Assembly (NCBI GenBank): GCA_024690965.1
Contig: JAILOG010000019.1
Location: 1-64,000 of the forward strand
Length of the DNA stretch: 64,000 nucleotides
Direction: 5' to 3'
DNA from: Clostridiales bacterium
Lineage (GTDB): Bacteria > Bacillota > Clostridia > Oscillospirales > Acutalibacteraceae
Positions 22,832-31,295 of the stretch are shown here, one piece after another. The notes under the pieces are model-generated. The model saw nothing but the letters and a program-made list of their open reading frames with translations. It was not told where the DNA came from and searched no databases. Both the position numbers and the translations under genes were made by a program. Position 1 is the stretch's first letter. The number at the start of each line of letters is the position of its first letter.

Positions 22832-23293
22832 TTGAAAAAAATTATAATTATAATATTTGTTGTATGCGTAATATCTGCCCTGATACTCTTGTGTTACAGT
22901 TATAACTATAACAATCGGATTAACGATATCAGCGAGGCTTGCGGTATTGATTTTTCAGATGTTATGAAAAACGAAAATATATCGCACTTTAAAAAAGACG
23001 GTTTATATGTTTACGCAGAGGTTATTGTAAACGACAGTGAAATTCACGGGCTGATTGAAAAACTTACAGCGTCAGGTTATTTCTGTTGTGAACTAAAGAA
23101 ATTGCCAAATAAAAGTTTTTTGGATTGGTGGAATGTAAAAGACCGCAAGAATGTGTTAACTTATGCAATGGCTTCAAGCACAACAGGCGATTATGGCACT
23201 ACTGTACCTACAGTAACAGAAATAGATATTTGTGACATAGACGGTGAAAACACGATCGTATATATTGGTTATTATAAATGGTCTTTGGCATAG
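22832..23293 (+). CDS. Membrane-anchored hypothetical protein
   Basis: 153 residues starting at TTG 22832 with GGGGGA about 8 nt upstream. Residues 1-24 are an uncleaved-looking hydrophobic N-terminal helix (KKIIIIIFVVCVISALILLCY), so the rest is probably outside the membrane. The soluble part has alternating strand-like segments and several aromatic residues (FLDWWNVKD, YIGYYKW). No recognised family. It stands alone, convergent with paaK, with a bidirectional terminator between. The rare TTG start implies modest expression. Confidence 0.6.
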   Translation: MKKIIIIIFVVCVISALILLCYSYNYNNRINDISEACGIDFSDVMKNENISHFKKDGLYVYAEVIVNDSEIHGLIEKLTASGYFCCELKKLPNKSFLDWWNVKDRKNVLTYAMASSTTGDYGTTVPTVTEIDICDIDGENTIVYIGYYKWSLA

Positions 23294-23335
23294 GATTGCT
23301 CCGGTTGCTCTGCGGATGTATTGCAATAATGAGAA

Positions 23336-23385
23336 AAACAGACAGCATAAACAATTACTGATTTTATTGTTTATACTGTCTGTTT
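23336..23385. terminator. Bidirectional terminator between convergent genes
   Basis: A 20-nt stem (23336-23355 with 23366-23385, one mismatch) with a 10-nt loop, flanked by A-rich and T-rich sequence on the two sides. It can serve both the 22832 gene and paaK. Confidence 0.75.
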
Positions 23386-23468
23386 CTGCATTTTTGTTGA
23401 CTGCCGATTACCCTAAGAATATCTTTATCTTTTTAACTGAAAATCTATCATTTTAGTTATTAACGCAT

Positions 23469-24791
23469 TTATTCAAATTTTCTTTTGTCAACCACTCGTT
23501 TTGCTTTGCCTTCAAAGCGCGGTAGGGAGCCGAATTCTACAAGTTTTATTTTTGCCGTTATATTAAGCGCGGAGTGCATGGCAGATGTAATTTTCTTTTC
23601 AATGTTTTCTGTGTTATGTATTGTATTATTTGGCATTGAAGACGGTATTTCAACCGTTACCGTTATTGTGTCCATGTTTTTTATCCTGTCAACTTCTATA
23701 AGATAATTCGGTTCCATATTTAGTGAAAGCAGTACGCTTTCAATTTGGGACGGGAATACATTTATTCCTCTGATAATCAGCATGTCGTCACTTCTGCCGC
23801 GCGGACGCGACATCTTAACGAATGTTCTGCCGCATGAGCATTTTTCGTGGGATAAGGCACAAATATCTCCGGTTCTGTATCGAATAAGCGGCAATGCTTC
23901 CTTGTAAATGCAGGTGAAAACAAGCTCCCCGTATTCACCGTCAGGCAGGCTCTCGCCGGTTTTAGGGTTTATTACCTCAGGATAAAAAAAGTCTTCATTT
24001 ATGTGCATACCGGTCTGGTCAGAACATTCAAAAGCCACACCCGGTCCCGCAATTTCAGATAGACCGTAAATATCGTATGCTTTTATATTGAGACTGTTTT
24101 CAAGCTCCCGGCGCATTTCGTCTGTCCATGCTTCCGCACCGAATAAGCCTGCACGTAATTTGAGCTTTTTTGTATCTATACCCATTGCTTTGGCTGTTTC
24201 ACCTATATAAAGCGCATATGAGGGCGTGCAACAGATAATATCTGAGCCGTAATCACATAGTATATCCACCTGCCGTTTGGTGTTGCCCGAAGAAACGGGG
24301 ATTGTCGCGGCACCAAGCTTTTCTGCACCGTAATGCAGACCGAGCCCCCCTGTGAAAAGCCCGTAGCCGTAGCTTATATGTACAAAATCATCTTTTTTGC
24401 AGCCTGCAGCAGTTAAAGCTCTCGCACAGCATACAGCCCAGACATCAATATCTTTTTCGGTGTACGCTACAACAGTTTGCTTGCCCGTGGTGCCAGATGA
24501 CGCATGAATCCTTGCAATGTCTTCTTTGTTTACTGCCACAAGCCCCAACGGGTAATTATCTCTAAGATCGCTTTTTTGGGTGAACGGGAGCTTTGTTATA
24601 TCGTCAATGGTTTTAATATCCTCAGGCTTAATTCCAATTTCATCAAATCTTTGCCTGTACATCGGTACTTTTTCATAGCAGATTTTTACCGTATTCCTGA
24701 GTCTTTCCGATTGAAGTTCGAAGAGGACTTTTTTAGTTGCTGTTTCGGTATCGGGGGAAAAATACTGTTTATTTATATATTTTTGACCCAT
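23469..24791 (-). CDS. paaK: Phenylacetate-CoA ligase
   Basis: 440 residues on the minus strand, GGCGGTGA before the ATG. It has the PaaK hallmarks of the ANL adenylate-forming superfamily: the P-loop-like ASSGTTGKQTVVAYT near residues 95-110, FGAEAWTDEMR, YGLSEIAGPGVAFEC, and the C-terminal domain starting SRPRGRSDDMLIIRGINVFPSQIE. It activates phenylacetate or other aryl acetates to CoA esters using ATP. In gut anaerobes it is often paired with indolepyruvate oxidoreductase genes for aromatic amino acid breakdown, but iorAB is not in view; here it stands alone, divergent from the STAS operon. Length is normal. Confidence 0.93.
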   Translation of the reverse strand: MGQKYINKQYFSPDTETATKKVLFELQSERLRNTVKICYEKVPMYRQRFDEIGIKPEDIKTIDDITKLPFTQKSDLRDNYPLGLVAVNKEDIARIHASSGTTGKQTVVAYTEKDIDVWAVCCARALTAAGCKKDDFVHISYGYGLFTGGLGLHYGAEKLGAATIPVSSGNTKRQVDILCDYGSDIICCTPSYALYIGETAKAMGIDTKKLKLRAGLFGAEAWTDEMRRELENSLNIKAYDIYGLSEIAGPGVAFECSDQTGMHINEDFFYPEVINPKTGESLPDGEYGELVFTCIYKEALPLIRYRTGDICALSHEKCSCGRTFVKMSRPRGRSDDMLIIRGINVFPSQIESVLLSLNMEPNYLIEVDRIKNMDTITVTVEIPSSMPNNTIHNTENIEKKITSAMHSALNITAKIKLVEFGSLPRFEGKAKRVVDKRKFE

Positions 24792-24956
24792 AATTTCACC
24801 GCCTTAATTTTCGCAAAAACATCGTAAATATCATATCATCTTATTCGAACAAATACAACAAATTTTTCAAGTTTTTTGTAATGCCGGACAAACGGCATAG
24901 ACCGAGGCTGAAAAACAGATAAAACTTCCGTTTTAATCCAAAATATACTTTTTTTG

Positions 24957-24985
24957 TTGACATAATGTTAAAACCCCATTATAAT
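24957..24985 (+). promoter_or_regulatory. Sigma-A promoter of the STAS/MATE/PP2C operon
   Basis: TTGACA (24957-24962), 17-bp spacer, TATAAT (24980-24985): a near-consensus promoter 37 nt before the STAS gene. No further strong promoter was noticed before 30898, supporting one operon. Confidence 0.88.
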
Positions 24986-25022
24986 GTAGTTGTCAAAATA
25001 TATATGAATTGAGGAGATTATT

Positions 25023-25319
25023 ATGAAATTAGAAAAAATCGCCAATGGCAGTGACCTTACAGTAAAAATAATAGGAAGACTTGATACCACAACAGCCCCG
25101 CAGCTTGACAGCTTTTTAAGAGACTCTCTTTCAGGCGTTACAAGCTTACTGTTGGATTTTTCTCAGCTTGAGTACCTTTCATCTGCCGGTTTGCGTGTTC
25201 TTTTGGCAACACAGAAAACTATGAACAAACAGGGCAGCATGGTGATAAAAAATGTTAATGACACCATAATGGAAGTATTCGATATCACAGGGTTTGTTGA
25301 TATATTAACTATCGAATGA
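25023..25319 (+). CDS. STAS-domain anti-sigma-factor antagonist (RsbV/SpoIIAA-like)
   Basis: 98 residues, ATG 25023 behind GAGGAG. The single STAS domain reads GRLDTTTAPQLDSFLRD, SLLLDFSQLEYLSSAGLRVLL with the expected phospho-acceptor serine at S54, then VIKNVNDTIMEVFDITGF. In known systems the dephosphorylated form binds a kinase/anti-sigma ATPase and releases its partner; PP2C phosphatases reset it. Two RsbW-like ATPase domains and one PP2C phosphatase are encoded in the same operon, so a local partner-switch is likely. There is no sigma factor gene in the operon, hinting that the output is something else. Confidence 0.92.
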   Translation: MKLEKIANGSDLTVKIIGRLDTTTAPQLDSFLRDSLSGVTSLLLDFSQLEYLSSAGLRVLLATQKTMNKQGSMVIKNVNDTIMEVFDITGFVDILTIE

Positions 25320-25325
25320 TACGGT

Positions 25326-26198
25326 ATGTGTACGAAAGATTATCTTTTTAGAGATATTCAAATTACTGACCTTGAAACAATAAAGTCGGTAATCTTAATA
25401 AATGACAACACACTTTATGCCCGTACTTTTCAGGTAATGTTTTTATGGAAAGATCTATGGGAGCTTTCTGTTTGTGCTCAAGATGATTTTTTTACTGCCC
25501 GTGCGGTAATAAGCGGCAAAACCGCCTATTTTTTTCCTTGCGGTACTGCCGAAAAGAAAAAAGAGTTTTTGAGTTGGTTTATATCCCAAAAATCTCATGA
25601 CTGTATACTTTGTAACATCAGCCAAAGCGACAAAATTTTCCTTGAAGAGCATTTTGGGGGCGCTTTGCCGCTGAAGACAATCAGGGAAGACTTCGCGTAC
25701 ATATACAATAGGGCTGAACAGCTTGAAATGTCCGGCAAAAAATATAAAAATATGAAACGCTCCCTGCGCAAAGTGAAAAGGGGGCATGAGTGGGTTGCGC
25801 GTCTAATAAACAGCGCCAATTTCGACGACGTGCGCCTTATATTGCAAAACTGGATCGACAATACAATTGCAGACTGTTACGATGTGAAGTCCGTGGATTT
25901 AGCCGTGAATCATTTTTTCGATTTAGACATGTTCGGCATAGTACTTTACCGTGACGGCAGTCCGCTTGGTTTCGCTATGGGTTCTTTTACCGATAACACC
26001 ACATTCGACTTAAATATTTCAAAAACTCTCGCTCCGAATACAGACATAATTTTGCGCAATGAGCTTTTTAAGCTTTTGCCAGAAAACGTGATTTTTATAG
26101 ACCAGGAAGACGATATGGGGATAGAAGGCTTACGTATTCACAAAACTCAGCTTGTGCCCTGCAGCATTTCGAGAGTGTATGAGTATTGCCCCGATTGA
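25326..26198 (+). CDS. DUF2156-type (phosphatidylglycerol lysyltransferase C-domain-like) protein
   Basis: 290 residues, ATG 25326, 6 nt after the STAS stop; the ribosome-binding site is weak, so it may be read by coupling. Two sections match the GNAT-like DUF2156 family: REDFAYIYNRAEQLEMSGKKYKNMKRSLRKV (family pattern YLYrtedLa-LsGkkyhkKrNhv) and FIDQEDDMGIEGLRIHKTQL (family pattern nqEeDlGieGLRkaK). Relatives include the C-domain of MprF that transfers aminoacyl groups, but the exact acceptor of stand-alone proteins is unknown. No transmembrane segments. Probably an acyl- or aminoacyltransferase-like enzyme acting in the same pathway as the transporter gene that follows. Confidence 0.8.
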   Translation: MCTKDYLFRDIQITDLETIKSVILINDNTLYARTFQVMFLWKDLWELSVCAQDDFFTARAVISGKTAYFFPCGTAEKKKEFLSWFISQKSHDCILCNISQSDKIFLEEHFGGALPLKTIREDFAYIYNRAEQLEMSGKKYKNMKRSLRKVKRGHEWVARLINSANFDDVRLILQNWIDNTIADCYDVKSVDLAVNHFFDLDMFGIVLYRDGSPLGFAMGSFTDNTTFDLNISKTLAPNTDIILRNELFKLLPENVIFIDQEDDMGIEGLRIHKTQLVPCSISRVYEYCPD

Positions 26199-26254
26199 TT
26201 GACGCGTCCGGTATGACGTTTGCAGAAAAATGTTCCTTGTTAGGTGATAAATTG

Positions 26255-28009
26255 ATGAAAAACTCTGACAAAAAAACTGATTTTACCACTAATATATTTT
26301 ACCGTTTTTTTATACCCACACTGCTGTCTTCGCTGTGCCTTGCGCTGGGCAACATAGCGGATACTCTTTTTGTGGGTATATCGCTTGGACAGGCGGCTGT
26401 TGCTGCGCTTGGTTTTTCGGCGCCGATTTATATGATTTACAACGTGCTGGATTTGGCGATAGCCTTTGGCTCTTCTGTTACCTTTACTTCTCTTATTGCA
26501 AAGGGCAAGAGCAAAGAAGCGGCATCGCATGTTTCGCAGATGATAACAGTGGCTATTGTTACAAGTGCTGTAATTGCAGTGCTTGGAAGCATTTTTATTA
26601 CTCCGATTTTGGGTGTGCTCGGTGCAGCCTCTGCAAGCGGTACCGTTTATGCGCTTACCTATGACTATGTGCGGATACTGTTTTTGTCGGCACCGCTGTT
26701 TTTTATTAACCTGATACTTTATTTCTGCATACGCTGTGACAACAGTGAACGTCTTGCAAGTGTTGGTATGGTAGTATCCAATGCTGTTGATTTTTCGCTC
26801 AGCCTTGTGCTTGTTGTGTTTTTGAACATGGGCGTCAAGGGCGCTATGTATTCAACTATTATAGGCCAGGTTGTTGGAATAGTAATTTATTTGGGGCATT
26901 TTCTGAAAAAAGGCTCGCACTTGAAGCTTATGCCTGCGCTGCCTAAAATAAAAGAAGTTTTTGCTTCGTTTAAACTGGGGCTTTCGTCATCGTCACAGTA
27001 TTTATTCAACTTTTTCTCTATACTTACGGTAAATAATATATTGATATCAATAGGCGGCGAAAGTTCTGTCGCTGTGTATAACGTGGCACAGAATGTATTC
27101 TACATATTTAACGGTTTGTTCGACGGTATGGGACTTACCGTACAGCCGTTGGCGGCAACATTTTTCGCTGAAAGAAACAAAGCCGCTGTTAAAAAGGTAA
27201 GAAAACTTTCGCTTATTTGGGTTACTGCTATTGCGGCTGTGCTTGCAGTAATTGTTTCGGTTTTTGCGGAGAATATTTGTATGCTTTTCGGACTGGACGC
27301 GGGAATTACGGTGCAATTCGGCGCATTTGCCGCGAGGATGCTGTGCCTAAGCTCCGTATTTGCCGGGACAAATATTGTGATGTCATATTTCTATCAGTCT
27401 GTGGGGGAAGAAACGGTAAGTTTTATAATTAATTTGCTTCGCAGCTTTATTATTTATATTACGGCATTTTTCACTTTTTCAATGTTTGGCGTAAAAATGT
27501 TTTGGGTTGCGTTTCCTATTATAGAGGCAATTTCGCTTTTGATTTGGCTTTTAGTGGTGAAGCTTCGCTCCCTTAAAAAGGGGAAAACACAGGTTGAAGA
27601 AACATATACCAAAACGATACGCAATAAAAATGAAGAATTGGGCACGCTGCTTGCGGATATAGAAGCCTTTTGTGAGGAGAGGGGCGCTAACTTTAAGCAA
27701 ATTTATTATGTAAACCTTATAGTGGAAGAAATTTGCGGCGCGATAATGCAAAACGGCTTTAAAAACAAGAAAGACGGATATATACAGCTGACTTTGGTTG
27801 CCGCCGAAAACCAGAGTTTTGAGCTGTACCTGAGAGATAACGCCGATATGTTTGACCCGTTTAGCCTTAACGGCGGCAAAGTAGCGCTTGACGACGGCCA
27901 GGACAGCAGCAATATGGACGCCCTTGGCATTATGCTTGTAAAGAAAAATGCCAAAGACTTTTTCTACAGGAACTATCAGGGTTTCAACACCCTAACGGTA
28001 AAGGTATAA
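26255..28009 (+). CDS. MATE-family transporter fused to an RsbW-like ATPase domain
   Basis: 584 residues from ATG 26255 (AGGTG 8 nt upstream); ATG 26213 and TTG 26186 are in-frame alternatives that overlap the previous gene. Residues 1-440 show about 12 hydrophobic helices with MATE-like features (FFIPTLLSSLCLALGNIADTLFVG, AALGFSAPIYM, TSLIAKGK, MGVKGAMYSTIIGQ, ISIGGESSVAVYNVAQNV). Residues about 450-584 are a GHKL/HATPase_c_2 fold: LIVEEICGAIMQNGF as N-box, LYLRDNADMFDPF as G1-like box, ALGIMLVKKNAKDFFYR as G2-like box. Boxes G1 and G2 each lack one glycine found in active RsbW proteins. It joins a drug/sodium antiporter-type pump to an anti-sigma-type kinase domain, with a STAS partner encoded two genes upstream. 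Confidence 0.88.
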   Translation: MKNSDKKTDFTTNIFYRFFIPTLLSSLCLALGNIADTLFVGISLGQAAVAALGFSAPIYMIYNVLDLAIAFGSSVTFTSLIAKGKSKEAASHVSQMITVAIVTSAVIAVLGSIFITPILGVLGAASASGTVYALTYDYVRILFLSAPLFFINLILYFCIRCDNSERLASVGMVVSNAVDFSLSLVLVVFLNMGVKGAMYSTIIGQVVGIVIYLGHFLKKGSHLKLMPALPKIKEVFASFKLGLSSSSQYLFNFFSILTVNNILISIGGESSVAVYNVAQNVFYIFNGLFDGMGLTVQPLAATFFAERNKAAVKKVRKLSLIWVTAIAAVLAVIVSVFAENICMLFGLDAGITVQFGAFAARMLCLSSVFAGTNIVMSYFYQSVGEETVSFIINLLRSFIIYITAFFTFSMFGVKMFWVAFPIIEAISLLIWLLVVKLRSLKKGKTQVEETYTKTIRNKNEELGTLLADIEAFCEERGANFKQIYYVNLIVEEICGAIMQNGFKNKKDGYIQLTLVAAENQSFELYLRDNADMFDPFSLNGGKVALDDGQDSSNMDALGIMLVKKNAKDFFYRNYQGFNTLTVKV

Positions 28010-28012
28010 GCT

Positions 28013-28834
28013 ATGATCTTACAGGTAAACGAAAATGTCATCGGCGAGCTTGCCGACTTGTGGCGGCAGGGTTTTGATGATCCGCCGGAATACATTGATA
28101 TGTTTTTGCAGGAGTTTGCCCGAAATTCGCTTGTTTTTATAAGCGGCGAAGTGGGACATATTACGTGCGCGGCTTACCTTATTCCGTGTGAGATAACAGG
28201 TTTGGAAAAACCTGCTTATTACGGCTACGCCGCAACAGTGTTGCCGAGCGAGCGCAGACACGGTGTGTTTAAGCAGGTTCTTAAAGAGATTTTTGATTAT
28301 CTAAGGCAAACCGATTCGGTACTTATTCAGGTGCCGGCACCGGGGCTTGAAGATTATTACCGCAAAATAGGTTTTACCGATTTCAGCAAAAGAAAAGTGC
28401 TTTATTTCTGCAAGCCTGATGGTGTGTGCAATTCTGATGCAAGTATTTTATCTATAACTGCTGATGAATATTTTAATATGCGAAATTCGTTTTTCAGTAC
28501 AAATGGATTTGTGAAATGGAGCAGAAAATATGTAAATTACGCAATTAACGAAAGCGAATTTTGCAATAATATATGCTGTAAATTAAAATACGGCAGCGGT
28601 GAATACCTCATTAATGCCGAAAGGCGCGATAATTCGCTTATTATTAATGAATGTACCATACCTGCACAAAGCCTTGAACAATATAGTGGCTTTATTATGC
28701 GGTTTTTTGGCGTGGAGAAAATAACTGCCTATTACCCGGAAAGCGCACCTGTAAATGCACAGGCACAGATTCACGCGCTGAGCTTTGGGGTTGATTATAT
28801 GCCCGGGGCTTGGCTGGGACTTACAATGCTTTAG
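28013..28834 (+). CDS. GNAT-family N-acetyltransferase
   Basis: 273 residues, ATG 28013, 3 nt after the previous stop. The N-terminal half is a GNAT domain: CAAYLIPCEI, YYGYAATVLPSERRHGVFKQVLKEI as the acetyl-CoA loop region (PxxRRxG with Phe for the usual Gly), and VLIQVPAPGLEDYYRKIGFTDF as the C-terminal GNAT signature. The rest resembles the second lobe of Eis-like or two-lobe acetyltransferases. Substrate unknown. Tight spacing puts it in the STAS/MATE/PP2C operon; it may modify the compound exported by the transporter. Confidence 0.82.
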   Translation: MILQVNENVIGELADLWRQGFDDPPEYIDMFLQEFARNSLVFISGEVGHITCAAYLIPCEITGLEKPAYYGYAATVLPSERRHGVFKQVLKEIFDYLRQTDSVLIQVPAPGLEDYYRKIGFTDFSKRKVLYFCKPDGVCNSDASILSITADEYFNMRNSFFSTNGFVKWSRKYVNYAINESEFCNNICCKLKYGSGEYLINAERRDNSLIINECTIPAQSLEQYSGFIMRFFGVEKITAYYPESAPVNAQAQIHALSFGVDYMPGAWLGLTML

Positions 28835-28876
28835 GGCATTATGATATACAACACAAATAAAATACGGGGTGATTCT

Positions 28877-30898
28877 ATGAAAAAGAAATTCAAAAAGCCA
28901 TCGCTAAGGATGAAAACCATAATTGTGCTGGTGCTTATTGTTTATTTGGTTGCGTCTATTTCTATTGTAATAAGCTATAATATTTACGCAAATACAATGG
29001 ATAAGCACTATAAAAACCTTGCTTCCAATATTGCAAGCACAGCGGCATCGCTGATGGACGCGGAGGCTATTGAGCATTACTACGATACTCTGCAAGCGGA
29101 CGATGCTTATTACGGTATGCTTAACTCCCTGTATAAAATCAAAAAGAATAACGACCTTGAGTATTTGTATATTCAAAAAATAGTTCCCGGAGAAAACGGG
29201 GAAGAAGACAAGACAGTCTATATAATGGATGCCGATGAGGTGGATTCCGACAGATGCAGTGAAGCTTCCCATTTGGGCGATGAATATCCTCTTTCCGAGG
29301 GAGTAAACGCGGAAGATTTGGAAAACGGAATACCGGCTTTTATATCCGAGACCGAGGAATACGGCTGGTTGGCTTCCGTTGGCAAGCCGATAATCGACAA
29401 AGACGGCAACGTGGTTGCTCTTGTAGGCGTGGATATTTCCATGAACGACGTAATGCAGGACAGACACGATTTCTTATTGATTGTTTGTCTGGCAGTTATA
29501 TTGGCTACACTTGCCGCGATTGTAGTTTCGATTATTGTAATTACAAAGGCAATAGTTTCACCTATCAACAAGCTTGCAAAAGCGACAAGCTCGTTTATAA
29601 CGGACAAGAGCGATGATTCAAAGAAAAATTCGGCGATCTCAAAGTTGAATATCCATACGGGTGATGAGATTCAGATGTTGTCTGAATCCATCAAAACCAT
29701 GGAAAAGGACATAAACAACTATATAACTAACCTTACATCTATGACCGCAGAAAAGGAAAGGATCAGCACAGAGCTTAACGTTGCGACACAGATTCAGGAG
29801 GATATGCTTCCGCGTATATTCCCGGCTTTCCCAAGTAGGGGAGAGTTTGACATTCACGCAACTATGAACCCCGCAAAAGAGGTTGGAGGAGACTTTTATG
29901 ATTTCTTCCTTATAGATGATGACCACCTTGCGATGGTAATCGCAGACGTTTCGGGAAAGGGAGTTCCTGCGGCGTTGTTTATGGTTATCGCGAAAACACT
30001 TATCAAAAACCATGCGCAAACAGGCGCATCGCCTGCAAAGGCGTTTGAGCGCACAAACGCGCAGCTCTGCGAGGGCAACGAGGCAGGATTGTTTGTTACC
30101 GCTTGGATGGGTGTTCTTGAAATATCTACAGGCAATCTGAAATATGTAAATGCCGGGCATAATCCGCCTCTTATTAAGAGGGACGGTAAATATGAATATC
30201 TTAAGGGCAGACATGGCTTTATTTTGGCAGGCATGGAGGATATGCACTACCGTGAAAGCAGTATTGATCTTGCTCCGGGTGACGTGTTGTTTTTATACAC
30301 AGACGGTGTAACCGAAGCTACCAATCTCGATAACGAGCTATATGGCGAAGACCGCCTTAAAAACATTCTTAATTGCCAAAGCGCCTCATCGTCCTCGGAA
30401 TTGCTTAAAGCCGTAAAACAAGACGTTGATTTATTTGTCGGCGAAGCTGACCAGTTTGACGATATTACCATGCTTGGCTTGTGCTATATTGGCAACGATG
30501 GTAAGAGCGCAAATCATACTTTTACCGTATCGCAGGAAAACACCCCCGAGGTGTTAGCCTTTACAGAGAAATTTTTGCGTGATTCGGGTTGTCCTGACGG
30601 CGTTATATCTCAGTTTTGCATAGCGGCGGATGAAATCTATTCCAATATCGCAAAATACAGCGGCGCCACTACTGCTGAGCTATATTGCCTTATGAAGGGC
30701 AAGACCGTGACAATGATATTCTTTGACGACGGTACGCCTTATAATCCTCTCAATAATCCCGACCCGGATGTCACTCTTAGCGCGGAAGAGAGAAAAATAG
30801 GCGGACTGGGAATTTACACAGTAAAGAAAATGATGGATTCTGTGACTTATTTGTTTGATAATAACAAGAATATTCTCACGCTCACAAAATCAATTTAA
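28877..30898 (+). CDS. Sensor PP2C phosphatase with Cache-like, HAMP, SpoIIE and RsbW-like domains
   Basis: 673 residues from ATG 28877 (GGGGTG at 28866-28871). Layout: transmembrane helix 1 at about 12-32; extracytoplasmic Cache-like domain (residues about 40-190, with IYIMDADEVDSDRC-like and WLASVGKPIIDKDGNVVALVGVDISM segments); transmembrane helix 2 at about 198-220; HAMP linker; SpoIIE/PP2C phosphatase (EVGGDFYDFF, IADVSGKGVPAALFM, LYTDGVTEA, FDDITML: all metal-binding Asp present); and a C-terminal HATPase_c_2 domain with IAADEIYSNIAKY, FDDGTPYNP and IGGLGIYTVKKMMD. It should dephosphorylate the STAS protein in response to an outside signal, and its own ATPase domain looks catalytically intact. 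Confidence 0.92.
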   Translation: MKKKFKKPSLRMKTIIVLVLIVYLVASISIVISYNIYANTMDKHYKNLASNIASTAASLMDAEAIEHYYDTLQADDAYYGMLNSLYKIKKNNDLEYLYIQKIVPGENGEEDKTVYIMDADEVDSDRCSEASHLGDEYPLSEGVNAEDLENGIPAFISETEEYGWLASVGKPIIDKDGNVVALVGVDISMNDVMQDRHDFLLIVCLAVILATLAAIVVSIIVITKAIVSPINKLAKATSSFITDKSDDSKKNSAISKLNIHTGDEIQMLSESIKTMEKDINNYITNLTSMTAEKERISTELNVATQIQEDMLPRIFPAFPSRGEFDIHATMNPAKEVGGDFYDFFLIDDDHLAMVIADVSGKGVPAALFMVIAKTLIKNHAQTGASPAKAFERTNAQLCEGNEAGLFVTAWMGVLEISTGNLKYVNAGHNPPLIKRDGKYEYLKGRHGFILAGMEDMHYRESSIDLAPGDVLFLYTDGVTEATNLDNELYGEDRLKNILNCQSASSSSELLKAVKQDVDLFVGEADQFDDITMLGLCYIGNDGKSANHTFTVSQENTPEVLAFTEKFLRDSGCPDGVISQFCIAADEIYSNIAKYSGATTAELYCLMKGKTVTMIFFDDGTPYNPLNNPDPDVTLSAEERKIGGLGIYTVKKMMDSVTYLFDNNKNILTLTKSI

Positions 30899-30994
30899 CG
30901 GTTATTTACAAACATAATTATATAAGTAAACCTTGGCAGGCTTTCCTTTGTGGGAAGCCTGAGATTTTTTAAATGGGATGGCTAATAATGACAG

Positions 30995-31170
30995 AATCAG
31001 CCGACCGAGAACAAAGCAGGGGGCTCTCGTCCACCCAGCGGGGGGCGCAGCTCCCCGGGTGGTCGCGAAAGGGGTTTCCAAAGGGGGAAACATCCGACGG
31101 GTTTCCCCCTTTGGTGTCCTTTGCCTACTTTCTCACATGGGAAAGTAGGTGCCTGCCCGGCATGAGGGCA
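30995..31170. repeat. Compound palindromic intergenic repeat
   Basis: Several stacked inverted repeats: CCACCC/GGGTGG (31031-31062), a perfect 13-bp stem CCAAAGGGGGAAA/TTTCCCCCTTTGG (31078-31114), CCTACTTTC/GAAAGTAGG (31124-31149), and TGCCC/GGGCA just after. GC-rich, non-coding, and unlike the flanks. It has the look of a dispersed genome repeat of gut Clostridia (REP/MITE-like or RNA element); translated frames across it are spurious. No other copy is in this window. The rest of 30899-31236 is AT-rich and holds no gene. Confidence 0.65.
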
Positions 31171-31236
31171 AAACGTATTATTATACATAACCAAATAATC
31201 AGGTTATAAAACAAGCCTCAAATTCAGAATAAACAC

Positions 31237-31280
31237 ACAAAATCACCGCAACGGCTTAGCAAGTTACCGTTGCGGTGATT
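31237..31280 (-). terminator. Terminator of the radical SAM gene (minus strand)
   Basis: 14-bp perfect stem AATCACCGCAACGG/CCGTTGCGGTGATT with a 12-nt loop; read on the minus strand it is followed by TTTTGTGTG. It ends the precursor/radical SAM transcript. Confidence 0.85.
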
Positions 31281-31295
31281 ATTTTACGCATATAT

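Noticed and set aside
23244-23456. 70-residue frame overlapping the end of the 22832 gene
   Set aside because: Out-of-frame shadow that crosses the bidirectional terminator at 23336-23385.
30902-31209. Several 60-78-residue frames with Pro/Gly/Arg-rich products
   Set aside because: Both strands are open because of palindromic GC-rich repeats; no start signals.
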